Both the position numbers and the translations under genes were made by a program. This document shows, one piece after another, positions 12,001 through 25,100 of a stretch of DNA of 64,000 nt. Each line of letters opens with the position of its first letter. Within the stretch, counting starts at the first letter, position 1. The DNA is from Eucalyptus grandis (Eukaryota > Streptophyta > Magnoliopsida > Myrtales > Myrtaceae). The notes beneath the pieces are model-generated. The model saw only the letters and a program-made list of their open reading frames with translations, was not told the DNA's origin and searched no databases. The stretch covers positions 9,424,001 to 9,488,000 of the forward strand of contig NC_052620.1 of assembly GCF_016545825.1 (NCBI RefSeq), written 5' to 3'.

Positions 12001-12023
12001 GATTATTTGAAACTCCTGAATAA
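11916..12023 (+). pseudogene. Orphan signal-peptide exon of receptor-kinase duplicate
   Basis: The 85-bp segment 11916-12000 duplicates exon 1 of the gene at 13135 almost exactly ([16 protein letters not shown]...). Instead of a splice donor, the exon runs into the start of the next duplicated block and stops after seven further codons (LFETPE after the QPG). The product would be a 35-residue peptide that is essentially a secretory signal. It has its own copy of the upstream region, including a TATTAATATAAC box. It is a duplication relic, but transcription is possible. Confidence 0.8.
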
Positions 12024-13134
12024 TCTCTACTTATTAATAAATAACAATCTCAACAGGCTTGGTGACTTTTGTTCGCAAAATTTAATATTGATATTTGTTT
12101 TCTTCCAATTATCAAGATATTCCGTCAAATATTCAATCATCGGTAGTTGTCCTTTGGGAAGATCATCGGCATTGAAAGTACTTTACTAATGTACCGTTGT
12201 ATGTAATATTGTGTTTGATATGGCGGAGTGGAAAGGAATCAAGGAATGGCATGGCATGACTATTCCGGTATTTTGTTTGGTAAAATGTGGAAATAAATTG
12301 GAATAGGGATTCTTGTGTTTGGTTGGTATGAAATAATGCTGTGGGAATGGCATTGAATGATGATATTTTAATAATTTTTACATAGTATTCATATTAATAG
12401 TACTAGCAAATGGGCACACGTTTCGTGCATGGAAAAGAAAAAACGGTTCAACATTTTCCCCCCTTTTCCCCCACTTTACTGGTAATGTCCATTTTTTTTT
12501 TCTACATAGAATTTAGCTTAGTATATGTCCAAATAAATTTCCAGGTTAGGCAACAAGTAAAAATATATAAGAGTGAAAAAACCACTACATGAAATTACAA
12601 AATCAACATATTATTATCATCAGATAATTCATCTCATGATTTACCGTGGTAAAAAAAAGCTAATTTCATGGTGTTTTATGATAATGATCCGTGTAAGAAA
12701 AGCTGTCTATTGACATATATTTTGGTACTTAAACTTTGATACATTTGCAGGCAAAGACCTAGCTGCAAGTCTTGGTCTCTTCGTCTGTTTGTGCTGTAGC
12801 CATGTCTCCGTCAATTACGAGCACTGCTTGAGGGCGTAATTACAAGCAAATCTTGGTCTTCTTGGCTATAAATGAAGACCTAGCTGCAAATCTTGATCTT
12901 CTTGAGCTGTAGCCATGTCTCTGTCAATTACGAGCACCGCGTGGGGGCGGGTGTTAGTTTCTATCCTCTCAATATTTTCAATGGAAGAAGAAAATAATTT
13001 GCATAATTATCGCCCGACTACAGGTCAATAAGATGATGTCAGTTGTTTGGGGAGCTCACGATATTAATATAACCCTTACATGCACATATCTTCCTCACAC
13101 TTCTCTCTTCGAAAATCACCACTACTCGACGACA
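12003..13134 (+). promoter_or_regulatory. Proximal upstream region of the receptor-kinase gene
   Basis: This is the second copy of the duplicated block and lies immediately upstream of the intact first exon. It contains a TATA-like TATTAATATAA at 13062-13072, about 65-75 bases before the ATG. A section from about 12415 to 12955 is homologous to the tandem units at 48096-64000. It includes 'cgtgtaagaaaagctgt', 'gacctagctgcaagtcttgg' and 'catgtctccgtcaattacga'. Confidence 0.7.
13062..13072 (+). promoter_or_regulatory. TATA-like box of receptor-kinase gene
   Basis: ATATTAATATAAC lies about 65-75 bases upstream of the ATG. The same box is conserved in the upstream promoter copy near 11845. Its position means the in-frame ATG at 13033 is probably not transcribed. 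Confidence 0.5.
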
Positions 13135-16100
13135 ATGGAAAGATCAATTACAGCTTTCTCGTTCGCGCTGCTTGCTTCTTTAACTTCAGCACTAGTCCTT
13201 GTGGTTCAAGCCCAACCAGGTATCTCTCTCACTCTCTCTCGCGCTTCTTTCCCTCCCTCGCGTCCATATTTTGTACAATGTCATTGCTTATAGCGATCCA
13301 TGAGTTTCGATTCTTTAATGAAACACAATGGTCTCTTCTTTATATTCATTCTCACTTGCTTCGGCGTCAAACTGACGGTATATCAGTTACTATGGTATGG
13401 AGTCGGGTGAATAATCAAGATTCATTGTACTTGTTCCAATGGTCCAAATAGAAAAATCACAGATCTATTTCATTGACATTTTCTTTTCTCTAAATATAAA
13501 GGTTTTATCAGCATCGATTGTGGGGCACCCAATGACTACACAGATGAAAACACTAATATGACATATAAAGTGGATGATGGGTTCATAGGCTCTGGGAAAA
13601 ACATGTCGATATCCGGGTTGATATATCAAAGTAATCTACGGTGTACAAATTTAAGGTTTTTTCCGGATGGATTGAGGAATTGTTACACTTTGAGACCAGA
13701 CCAAGGCAAGAACAGAAAATACTTGATTAGGGCATTATTTTGTTACGGGAATTATGATGGGAAGAATCAGGCTCCTTTATTCGACCTATACATCGATGTT
13801 AATTATTGGACCACGGTGGTTGCCTCCTCTGCTATTATCGAAGAGATCATTTATGTGCCTAAGGCAGATGACATACGAGTGTGTCTTGTGAAAACTGGCA
13901 ACGGAGTGCCCTTTATTTCGGCATTGGAACTAAGAGCTTTGGACGATGACGTCTATCCACTGGAATCTGGGTTCTTGCAATTAAGTAGGCGGATCAACCT
14001 GGGACATACCTCGGTGGCAAATTGGTTCAGGTAATCAACTCATTTTTGAAATACAAATGTATAGTAATCATTAGTGAAGAGCGATTCAGTTTTTCCACAT
14101 CGAATATTGCCATTGCTATTGAAGGCGCCAGTCGGCAAGTACGAAAAAGGCAATGAAAAAATAAACAAATTACAGCACAGAAAAACTGCTAAAGTAATCA
14201 ACAAAGATAGTTGCCTAGATGTCAAAGATCATAACAAAAATCACTAAATGATGACACAGAATAAATAAAAAAAGAAAAAGAAAAGCCATTAGGTTCAAGC
14301 AAAAAATAAAATAAACTTAATTGGAATCTTGCACTTATAATCCCAATCAAACTTAGTATTTCGCGTATGTATCAAAAACACCTAAGTTACTCTGTCTTGT
14401 TACTCATTGATGAATTGCTTAAAAATTTAATACATTTACACATATATTAGTATGAAACAGTAATTATTTTTCGCCTTGCTAATAAAAATTCATTAAATTT
14501 ATAGGAATTACTAATATAATAAAGTGAGAATTGCATAACATTACTTATTTATTTTAGGGTAATCATTGTACGTGTGTTATCTACAAAATTTTAGATATAT
14601 ATATATATATATATATATATTGTGTAGAATTTGCATAGCATGGGGTTTACCAGGTACTAGTTTCTGTATTGTTTAGCTTCTCTCAATTAGCGAAAATATG
14701 ATAAATATATTTTAAGATATAGCACTCTTTTTTTTTCTTCTCCAAAATCTTGTAAAAATTCTTTAAATAAACAGTTCTGTAAATTAATTATTTTATTTTA
14801 TCTCCCAAGTATTTCAAATCTAAATTTAGACATTTTCTATCTTACAAATAGTCTTCTACTTTCTATCCATATATGTGTTCAATTCCTTTAAATCGTGTTG
14901 ATAATTTCTTTCTATTAATAAAATAATTCTAACAAGTTATGATAAGATGATTTTTCAAAAATTTATAGATGATGCTTTTTGCATACATGCGACGTATGCA
15001 CACTTTTGCTAATAAATAGATGATAACAGTGTCCTCCCTAAGTGTTGCCTTTAAGGTTGACACTACGGATTGATTATGCTTCTTTGTTTGGTAGAGAGTT
15101 AACTAATCAATCCATTTTGTTATCTATTTTATTACTCTTGTCTCTCTCCCTTCCTCTCTCTTCGTTATTTTTCTATTCTAATTGTACCTCTTTTGTATCG
15201 AAGAAGTTTTCCACATTAATATTGTCACAATATTTTGTATCAAGTTATAAAAATTACGTGTACCCGACAAATGCAAGATTATAGGTCAAAATATCACGTT
15301 ATTTATTTCATTATCTAAGATGCTCAAAATAATTAATGCTATGTTAACATTGGAATCTCATACCACAACATTAACGAGATATTCTCTTTATGCTTAAATG
15401 TGTGTATGTGTGTGTATATACATATTATAAACCAGTACAAGAAGATGCACAAAGCACTAATTATGTCTAGTATACGCGTGAACTCGATGTCCACTCATGA
15501 AGTACTTCTAGGACATTTGTTAATGGCTATTAATTATGCTTCGAAAATATGAATATTTCTATTTAAAGTACTTTACTTTCTTGAAATATGTTAATTTTCA
15601 ATTTCCAAACATATCCGCATAACTTTCTACTAATTTTAGCGGTCTTAACTAGTGCCCAAGACTCTTTCTTAATAATATATCTTCAAAACTTGTTGAATAC
15701 TCATTGGCTCGCACTATTTTTATCCCTTTCTTGGCTCCTGATAACTCATATCACTTTGAATTAACTATATTATTTCATACAGGTCCCAATCTTGATTTAA
15801 AAGTATTTTTTACCTTTTTTCTTCTTCTTTTTTCGGTTTCTCTAAAAGAAAAACTTACCCACATCTCTTCCAAGCAATTTTTTCACCCTATCCGCTTCTT
15901 CTACACTCATTAAATTTCAGCGTTTCCTTTATGTTTGTCTTTTTTAAACTTTATTCTCCATTATTATAATCTAAGCAAGTACTTATCATATTTCAGAGTG
16001 AAGAAATGTTAGTTTTATTTTCAAATTGTCTACTTTATTTCCCTAGAGTATTCTCATGATTATTAATTTTTCGACCTTGATTTTTTGTACAAATTTTCTT

Positions 16101-19100
16101 GAATTTACTCAAAAACTGAATATTGTGGTTGATACACAATTTACTCAAAGCTTATCATCATACCTGTGCTTAAATTATTTTTTAATAATATTTTCCAAGT
16201 ATACAAAAAAAAAGAAATATGAAAATAATTAGTTTTTTAATCAAAAACAAAATGATAAATGATTAGTTAACTCTCTACCAAACAAAGTGCTTTTGGAGAA
16301 GAAGTAAACAAATTTTGCTTCAAATGATAAAGAAAAGGAAAAAGCCAAAAAAGAAAAAAGAAAAAGAAGGAAGCATTAGTTTTAAATCAAGAGTGGACCT
16401 CATATTTAACCTTAATAATTGTTGTTTGTTAGGAGCATAGTACTTTCATCTCTAATGAAATTTAAACAAAAGAGAAAAAGGTAAGAAATATTTTTAAATC
16501 AAGAGTGGGGCACACAAGGGATGATGTAGTCATTTCAATGTAGTTTAGGGTGTTAGGAGCAAATAAGGGATGAAAATAGCATGAACGTACTCATTTCACA
16601 TAAAATTTATGATTAATATTTATTGTTATTTCGAAGTTCAAAAGATTCCAGCTATGGATGAGGTAAGTCCCAATACAATTCAAACCATCTTTTCCTCGAA
16701 AAAAAAGAGTTCCATCTGGACATCATATTGTAATTTTCAAGTTATCGCTCTACGTGTTACATGTCCATGGCAATTAATTTCTCTCTAAAATATATATATC
16801 TATATATATATATTCATCTACGCATCACATTGCAATTTCAAAGTTATGCGTTTAGTTTTTGGTTGAAAAGTTTGGCATTTAACCGCAAGCGAGATGTTTG
16901 ATTTTTGGAAAACCAACAAAGGCATCAGTTTTTCACTAGTATATGTGTTATATATAGTAGCTTTAATATTTACATTGTATATCCACAAGAATTGGCATTT
17001 GTTAGTCGCTCAGTCAATTGCTTAACTGTTTACTCTTAAACTATTTGTCAAAATGCCTTACACAGGTACAGGGACGATGTTTATGATCGGATGTGGACAC
17101 CTTGGCACTTCCCTAACTGGTCGACACTGAACACCACAGTTGCGATTGATTTATCTAATGATAGTAATCCTTATAAGGTTTCAAGGGACGTTCTTCAAAC
17201 CGCTCAAGGGACAATGAGTTCGAGTTCTCCCTTGTATTTACAGTGGACAACAGATGAAGAACCGACCAACGATGAGACACCATTGCCAGGGGCACCACCG
17301 AAGATATGGATTGTGTACTTACATTTCATGGAGATTGAGAGACTGAGCGGCCCGCAGAGGGAGTTCACAATTTACATGAACGATAATCAATTCACGGAGA
17401 CGGTGAGCCTTGAATACTTAAAGCCAGTGGTTGTAGTTTCTCGTCCAGTTAAATGGCCAGTTATCACCCTCTCGATTAATTCGATGAATAAGTCTGGAAA
17501 TCCACCGATCCTCAATGCCATGGAGCTCTATAACGTTGTTGATCTTCCAAATGTACCCACAGCACAAGATGATGGTATGCTTTTATTCTTCTACATGTTT
17601 TTATTGTTTAAGTAAGTACACAAATAGTCTATTGTCAATAATCAAGATTCCGGTAGCCAACGCTAAATATACTAGTCATCACTGTGGGTCTTAAATTATT
17701 TGTGAACTCTCTGATCTATAGTTGCTTTGTTGGGATCAACATATGTGACTAAATATTACTCTGTTATCTGTTTAATTCCTTGCTTTGGCTACTTTTTGCT
17801 TGGTAATTATTGCCGAAGAGTCTCTTCAAATTGAAGCCCTGGAGTGTTACAAGTCTTTTGAAAAACTAAGTCTGCATGATGCATATGGATCACAACCGCT
17901 TTTTGCATCTCTATCCTTCTCTATAAATAATTGATCTTTTTTGTGATTAAATTGCAGTGAAAGCTATCAATGACATCAAAGCAACGTATCACATTAAGAG
18001 AGAAAGCTGGCAAGGTGATCCATGCGTACCAAGCGATTACACATGGGATGGTCTAAACTGTAGCCACGGAAATCCTCCACGGATTATATCCCTGTGAGTC
18101 CCCCAGCGAATTTTCTTAGATAATACTAGTTTTCTAGGTGAACTTAATAAGAATTCTTGTACGTCATGACAACCAAAAGATTAATGTATCATGAGGAAGA
18201 ACACTTACGATGAATGCAAGTTTCCAATGTGAATTCTTAGATAGATCAAGAACTTTGTCATGCTTTTGTCAAGTTTTTTTGGGGCATGATTGGAACTTCA
18301 GTGTTTTAATAGAGGGAGTCTTTGACAACTTAAACTTCGCATACTATTGGAGAAAGCTCATAAACTGATCCTTAACTTGACACACACCCCAAAAAAGTCA
18401 GCATCGAGTATTTATTTTGGGAGCTTGCTCCAAATGAATGGGGCTGGTCATGACAAGTTATATACTCATCGATTAGCAATAAATGCTCCCTTCTCCGATG
18501 TATGGTTATGTTCTTTTTTCAACTTCATTCACCAATAGCCTATTTTTCCAATTTTGTCATAAGTATTCGAAACTGCATTGTGTGTGAGCAAGTATTAGGT
18601 CTGCCGCAAATAGTTATTATGTACTCGAAAACAGCCATAAATTACAAAAGAGGGAGAGAGCGAGATCCATGCAAGGAATGAGATTGACCATTTTGAATCA
18701 TCTTCTAGTATCTGGAACATTTACACTGGAAGGATCTAAAATATTTTCATTCGAAAGAATTGATTGTACAAACTTTTTTCATTGTGCCAAAAAATGATCG
18801 CTTTATAAAGATCGCAATGACAGGATCCTCTCTTTTGATCTATGATGCAGGAAACTAAACTCTAGCAATTTGATGGGCCACATAGTCCCGTCATTTTCTC
18901 ATCTATCAACGATTGAATACTTGTAAGTTGTGTCACTCATGATTAAACACCCCCTGGGAGTCAACTCATGATTGAATAATTTCGGTTGTGTTTTAGGAGA
19001 CATAGGCTATAGAAATACCACCCTAATATGTGGAAACATTTTGCTTTTGGCTATTCCCAGAGATTTGTCCAACAATCAGCTTACGGGAGCAATACCAAAA

Positions 19101-19284
19101 ACTCTAGCTGAATTACCACATCTTAGCTTTCTGTAAGTTAATGTCTCTAGCTGAAGCAGCGAAGTATTTAAAGTGGACAATCTCTTATCATGGCTATATT
19201 TGCAGAAATTTAAGTGGAAACAACCTGACTGGATCAATTCCTGAAGCTCTTAAGAATAGGGTTCGGGACAGTACTTTAAACATG

Positions 19285-19322
<38 letters not shown>

Positions 19323-21813
19323 GAGTCATATACGACTTTATAAGGTGGAAAGACTATCGACATCTTCTATTTATTGTGATTAGAGGCAAATAAGAAGGCC
19401 AGCTTTTGATCTGCATTTGGCAAATCAATCTGGACACTTGTTGATAGGAATTTCGGTCCAACTCCTTCATTCTTTGTGGCAGTTTGACAGGAAACGTGCA
19501 TCTTTGCCTGGCTGATCCTTGCCCACGTAAGAAGAAACAAGAGACCATACTTGTTACTGTTACATCAGTTTTAAGCTTCTGTGGGGCTCTCTTTAGTGCT
19601 TTGGCAATTATTTGGTTAATCAAATGGAAACAGACTTGTTCTAAAACTAGTGAGGCATTTGAACAAATGCCAGGTACTTTTTCTTACTTGTCTTGTTCGC
19701 GCAATTTACATTACATTTGACAAAATCTTGACTATGCTTTTCCTTTGGTACATTTCTATCTGCAACAATGTCTTTTCTAGGATCTGAGAATTTACAACTC
19801 AGCACCTTGCTATCCTCTTCTCACGCACCCTAAGAGTCTCATTTTACATTATCCATAAGGGAATCAGGAATAAAGGAAAGTTGGATATAATCAAATTTTC
19901 CCAATGCTAGTAATATGAGTCACGTAATGATCACAAGAGCATTGAGATAAGAGAGAGACGGGATCACCACAGCATTGTGGCATCAGCATCACAAAGAGAA
20001 TGTGCATTATTGAGCTTACCTTATCCACAATAAATTTTCTGATTTTTCTCGTCGAAATTAACTGTGCTATGCATCGGAAGGACTAATAACAACTTGAGAG
20101 TGCAAGTTTGTCCATAGTATTCTAATGGTCCCACAAAGAAAGTTTGATTGTGCAATCTCGAACTTATCTATTTGTATTGAGCAAAGCAAAAGAATCCACA
20201 TGTTAGCATATTAAAGGCAGGTGACAGAGAATCCCAACGCAGATCTCTTGATTTTGTCCTCTTTTCCATTAATATGAATCTTGAAATGGGATCAGAAAAC
20301 CTCTCATACGTCTTTTAATTGTTGAGGACGCAATTGGAGTTATTTGCCTTGGAAGTCCACTGATTAAAGTGGTGGCCGCACTCCTAATGGGAACCTTTTT
20401 GCTACAGATTCTAGTGAGAGGACACCAAGATTAAAGAATCGACCTTTTGAGTATGGAGAGGTCTCAAAAATCACTGGGAACTTTGGACAAGTGATAGGTA
20501 AAGGTGGATTTGGAAATGTATATCTTGGCACACTAGATAACGGCACCATGGTTGCTGTGAAGATGCTCTCTGAATCATCAAAGCAAGGGTACAAAGAATT
20601 TCAAGCTGAGGTCGGACAAAATGATGCAGTTACTCTTCCTTTGAAAATCAACTTATGCCAACACTTAGGCAGATATTTGTTCAGAAACTTCCTCTTAGAC
20701 TATTGTTAGTATATGTTATAATGACTCACATTCTTGATATCATAGGCACAACTCTTAACGATTCTACACCATGGAAATTTGGTTTCCTTGTTTGGATATT
20801 GCGATGATTCCAAGCACAAGGCATTAGTATATGAATACATGGCCAATGGAAATTTGAGGCAACATTTGTCAGGTTCGTATTCCTGTTTTGTTGTATTGGT
20901 TGTTCTGCAAAACAATCCTATAAGATTCTATCTTGCTTATACGGAACACTAAGATGCATGCAACAGAGGACCATCCGAAGGTCTTGACATGGAGTAAGAG
21001 ACAACAAATAGCCATGGATGCAGCACAAGGTGCATGATAAGATATCCACAGTTGGTAGGTCTTTTGCCATCATTGCTTTGGCATTGTTAACATTGTTTTT
21101 GCAAAGATTTCAGGTTTGGATTATTTGCATAATGGTTGCAAGCCACCCATCATCCATAGAGACTTGAAGACTTCAAACATTTTGTTGAATGAAGACTTCC
21201 AAGCCAAATTAGCTGATTTTGGCCTATCAAGAGCTTTTGCATCTGAAAATGACTCTCATGTGTCAACTCGTCCTGCTGGCACCTTTGGCTACCTCGGCCC
21301 CGAGTAATAGATAAAGCTTAACATCATTGATCTAGTTCAATTCATGATCTTTAATGGCATAGCAATATTGACATTGCCTAAGATTTTATCTTTGATTTAA
21401 GATCCATATTATTTTCCCCCCTTCCCAGGTTTCAATCTTCTGGAAATTGTGACAAGAAGAGTGATGTTTACAGTTTCGAATTGTACTTTGAGTTAATCAC
21501 AGGGCAACCTGCAGTAATGAGAAGCCAAGATGGCTGCGACTTCATTCACATACTTGAATGGCTAATTCCCATCATTGAAAGTGGTGATATACATAGGATT
21601 ATGGATCCTAGGTTACAAGGAAAATTCAACATCAACTCGGCTTGGAAAGTGGTGGAGATTGCTATGTCTTGTACACAACCAAGGGCGATTCAAAGGCCAG
21701 ACATAAATCATGTATTGGCAGAGTTGAGGGAGTCTTTGGTGAGCAAATCAAGCGGTTCTTTTGAAGTGACCTCTTCAGAGATACATTGTGACAGTGTCCC
21801 TATGGCAAGATAG
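13135..21813 (+). CDS. Malectin-like LRR receptor-like serine/threonine kinase (MEE39/IOS1-type)
   Basis: The gene has 13 exons: 13135-13219, 13502-14030, 17066-17574, 17958-18093, 18851-18922, 19061-19132, 19206-19286, 19483-19673, 20408-20610, 20746-20872, 20967-21029, 21114-21303 and 21429-21813. Together they give 2643 bases with phases matching at every junction (880 codons plus stop), the usual family size. The predicted protein has a signal peptide (about 1-26), a malectin-like domain (about 30-375, starting FISIDCG), three short LRRs encoded partly by 72-bp exons, a membrane helix (about 518-541) and a kinase domain. Kinase motifs visible are [24 protein letters not shown] and ADFG. 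It would act at the plasma membrane in signalling. Oddities: the DVYSFG motif reads DVYSFE after apparent compensating indels; three donors are weak (GTCTCT, GTCGGA, GTGCAT); and intron 2 is 3 kb with a transposon. Start chosen for the signal peptide and the TATA position. Family assignment is firm; ligand unknown. Confidence 0.9.
14592..14621. repeat. (TA)n microsatellite in intron 2
   Basis: An uninterrupted run of alternating A and T, about 30 bases long, in AT-rich intronic DNA. Confidence 0.9.
15082..16287. mobile_element. Non-autonomous TIR transposon in intron 2 (1206 bp)
   Basis: Perfect 28-bp terminal inverted repeats begin CTTTGTTTGGTAGAGAGTTA. They are flanked by 5-bp direct repeats TGCTT (15077-15081 and 16288-16292). 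The interior is AT-rich with no credible transposase, so it would need help from elsewhere. The superfamily is unclear: a 5-bp duplication does not fit Mutator (9-11), CACTA (3) or Tc1/mariner (2) well. It accounts for a large share of the 3-kb intron. Confidence 0.82.
19287..19320. repeat. (CT)n microsatellite at intron 7 donor
   Basis: The intron starts GTCTCTCTC and continues as an almost pure CT run of about 34 bases. The microsatellite therefore forms part of the 5' splice site region. If the intron were retained, the frame would encode a Leu-Ser repeat and then stop. Confidence 0.9.
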
Positions 21814-22117
21814 TAGAAACTTTTCAAAGACAGAAAGGTTATCTTCTTTTTATGTCGAAGATTAACTTCTGTTTACAAATTTGTACTTTTTCTTTTATCA
21901 CGTCATCCACTTTCCCTTTTCTTTTTGTCATTGAATTTCGAAACTCATTGTCTAACAATAATACGGTTTCGTCCTATGTCGTTCCTCTCTCCGTTAATAA
22001 TGTTAGTTCATTGCATTCCTAATCCCATGAGTTGGAGTTTGTGTTATCCATGGAGTGGGTAATCGGCATTAGCAGGCCCTCAAGGCACGTTGTTGTCGTT
22101 CAACTGAAAAGTTAGTT
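21814..22117 (+). other. 3' flank of receptor-kinase gene
   Basis: T-rich sequence follows the stop codon, as in plant 3' UTRs. No canonical AATAAA is obvious; near matches such as 'acaataata' occur near 21954. No other gene is seen before the solo LTR. Confidence 0.4.
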
Positions 22118-25100
22118 TGTCACGCCTCAATCTTCGGGCATGCACCCATCCTTTACCAGGTCGATTAATAGCGACACCCCAGGACACATCGTTGACCCCT
22201 TTCATTTTAAATGCGCATGTGGAAGTAGATATAAAATTCACAGACAATAAAACAATCGGATAGAAAAGTAGGGCCAACTTTTTCATACCAAAACAAACAT
22301 TTTATAACAAACAGGTTTATTCACAACATCAGGTCACTTACAAAATATCGACTTAACAAAAGGGAACTGTCATATGACTAACTAGACAGATACGTGTGCC
22401 GATTCTTCGATCTCCACCTTCCCAGATTTTGGGGCTTTCGATCCTCCACTAACTTCCTCTAAGGATCTGAAAATGGTTATACAATAACTAGTGAGATAAT
22501 GTCTCAGCAAGTTCTATCCCACTAAGACCCAATTAAGAAGTCAATACACCTTAGAGCTACCTAAGCACAACACAAGTCAGAGGACTTACATTGGCCTTAG
22601 TCCCTTCCTGCAAGTTAGTTCAATTAATAAATACTGACAATCACATCAACCCATCAATTCAACCAATAGGATCGACTCAGCGATCAATCGACTCAGTCGA
22701 TTACATGTCATCATGACCATCTCTTGGTCAGCCCATTTCATACTATTTATGAATTTGATCAAAATCCAAGACTACTCACCTAGGTGATATATAGACAGTA
22801 GCTTGCCCCAGAGGCCAATAACTAGCATACTATCCATTCTCTAAGATGACATACAATTCATCGAGTTAATATAGTATAATATTCTTTCTCCATATGACAT
22901 ATAGAGCCATCGAGCCATTATATTATACCGTCATTTCTCAAGATGACATATGGAGCCACCAAGCCGGTATATCATACCGTCCTATCTCAAGATGACATAT
23001 AGAGCCATTAAGCCGATATACACACAATTCATCATATCGTCCTTTCTCAAGATGACACATAGAGTCACCGAGCTGGTAGATCATACCGTCCTATCTCAAG
23101 ATGACATATAGAGCCATCGAGCCGTTATATATGCCATGTTCCAATCATACAATTAATTTATCAAAATTAATTAATTTAGAAAATAATCCTAAAATCACAA
23201 TTAAATCAATCCAAAGACAAATTAACATTCAAATAAATAAACAGATCGCACCAACATAATCAGCATAAAATTTTGATCGAAATCGACTATCCCAACCTAA
23301 TTTCCGAAAAATAAATAATTAATTAAATAATTATGAAAAATATTAAATAAATGTAATAAATCCAATTTAAACCTGTAATGCCTAATTGGATGCCGGAACG
23401 GACCCGAAAATTTTGAAATTCGTTCAATAAATAATAATGCGAGTCTTCTTTCTAATATCACTAACCAATTGTCTAACATGCATTGATAAAGCATTAATTT
23501 AATTATTCTACTTAATCTATCCACCTAATTACACTTAATTAAATATAAACAACCCCTAAGCATCATTAGCCTACTAAGCGGGGATTAGTGAGAAAAACTC
23601 ACTTGATTAACTGCAAAGGCCAAATCACCCCAACGACGATGCGACGGCGGCCGAATTGTGAATTTTTGGCGGCATCGACGGGGCTCGGACCGGGCCCAAC
23701 AGGCCTTGCAAGCCCACAGCAAATTTCTGGGCTTGGGCTGAACTTGCGGTTGGGCTTGGCTTCGAGGTTGGGCTCGGAATTGGGCTTCTAATGAGCTGGA
23801 CCCAAGGCTGAAATTGCGGACGGGATTGCTAAAATTCACGGGCTTGGACTGCTGACTTCTTGGGCCGAAGTTGGGCTGAACTTCACGTGGACTCTCTTTG
23901 GATGCGCTGGAATTACACGAACTGGGCTGCTGATTGAAGATGGGCTGTTCGGCTTCGCTGGAATTTGCTGGGCTAATCCACGAGCGAAGATGAGAGCTGC
24001 TGGGCCGTTGCTGCGGGCTGACTTCGAGCGAGCCAGGCCAATCCGAAGCAGCAAGGAGGAGCTGGTGTCGTTGTGGTGGGGAGCAGGGAAAGACAAGTAG
24101 ATGGCAGACAGCGGCAGACGGTGGGGCAGGAGATGGGGGCGGTGTCGTTGCAGGGAGAGGGACAAACGGCTTGCGGTCAACTGCCAGGGAATTTGCTAAG
24201 GAGGGATCCACGGTAGTTGACTCGTGGACGTGGCAGCGTGAGCGAAGCTTGGGAGAAAAACGGGTTCGGTGGAGACGGCAGGGCTTCGGGTAGTTTGCTG
24301 GCGTTCGGTGGAGTCTTCGATGGGGGGCTTTGCTGCGAGGGTTGACCGAGCAGGAAGAGAGAGGGATGGAGATGATGCGGCCATAAGTGAACGAGAATGA
24401 AAGCAAGGTAAAAGGATACAAAAATGAAAGCTGAAGCAGATGAAGAAAAGAGAGGCAATGGATAGGAACGAGAGAGAGATGCCGTGGAGATGAAGTCGGC
24501 GAGACTTGCTGGAGAAGCCGCCGGTGTGGAAGAAAAGTCAAGCAATTATCTAATCCAATAAAAGCATGCCCCCTATTTCTTTCTTCACATTATAATTTCC
24601 ATAATAATCCAATTTAAATGCAAATAATGCAGCCCCCAAGCCTAGGTCCGAATTTCACTAATAATGAGCTTCAATATCATCTCCAAATTCCTAAATCGAG
24701 GTCCAATTTCGATGAAGAAAATTCCCGAACAATTTTCTGTAAATCCCTAACACTTAAAGGCTCGGCTTGAAAGTCCAAATTTCCTTTAATTTGGCCAATC
24801 CGAATTTCCATTAATTTCCACAACATCCAAAACGATTTTTCGTAAAAATCTCAGAATCTCCGAAAATTATTCGGAGGATGAGTCACTGTTCCTAAAATAG
24901 ATAGTGACATGATAAAACTTTCAATTTCTGAAATCAAGCTCAACTTCGCAGTTAATTTCAATCCGATGCGATTTTAGTGTGACCTAGTCCACCGGGTAAC
25001 TTTTAGGAATTTTTTGTCTAATTGACCCGTGATTGATTTATCTCGAGTCGCATTGTACATATTCGACACATTGGTGACTCTCGATTGTCATGAAAATCTC

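Noticed and set aside
13033..13134. Upstream in-frame ATG of the receptor-kinase gene
   Set aside because: It lies upstream of the TATA-like box and would bury the signal peptide inside the protein.
13558..14034. Stand-alone gene for the malectin-like ORF
   Set aside because: It is exon 2 of the receptor kinase, with matching splice phases on both sides.
23585..24541. 318-codon minus-strand ORF
   Set aside because: Ser/Pro-rich, overlapped by other open frames, inside a solo LTR with defined TSDs; no domain seen.
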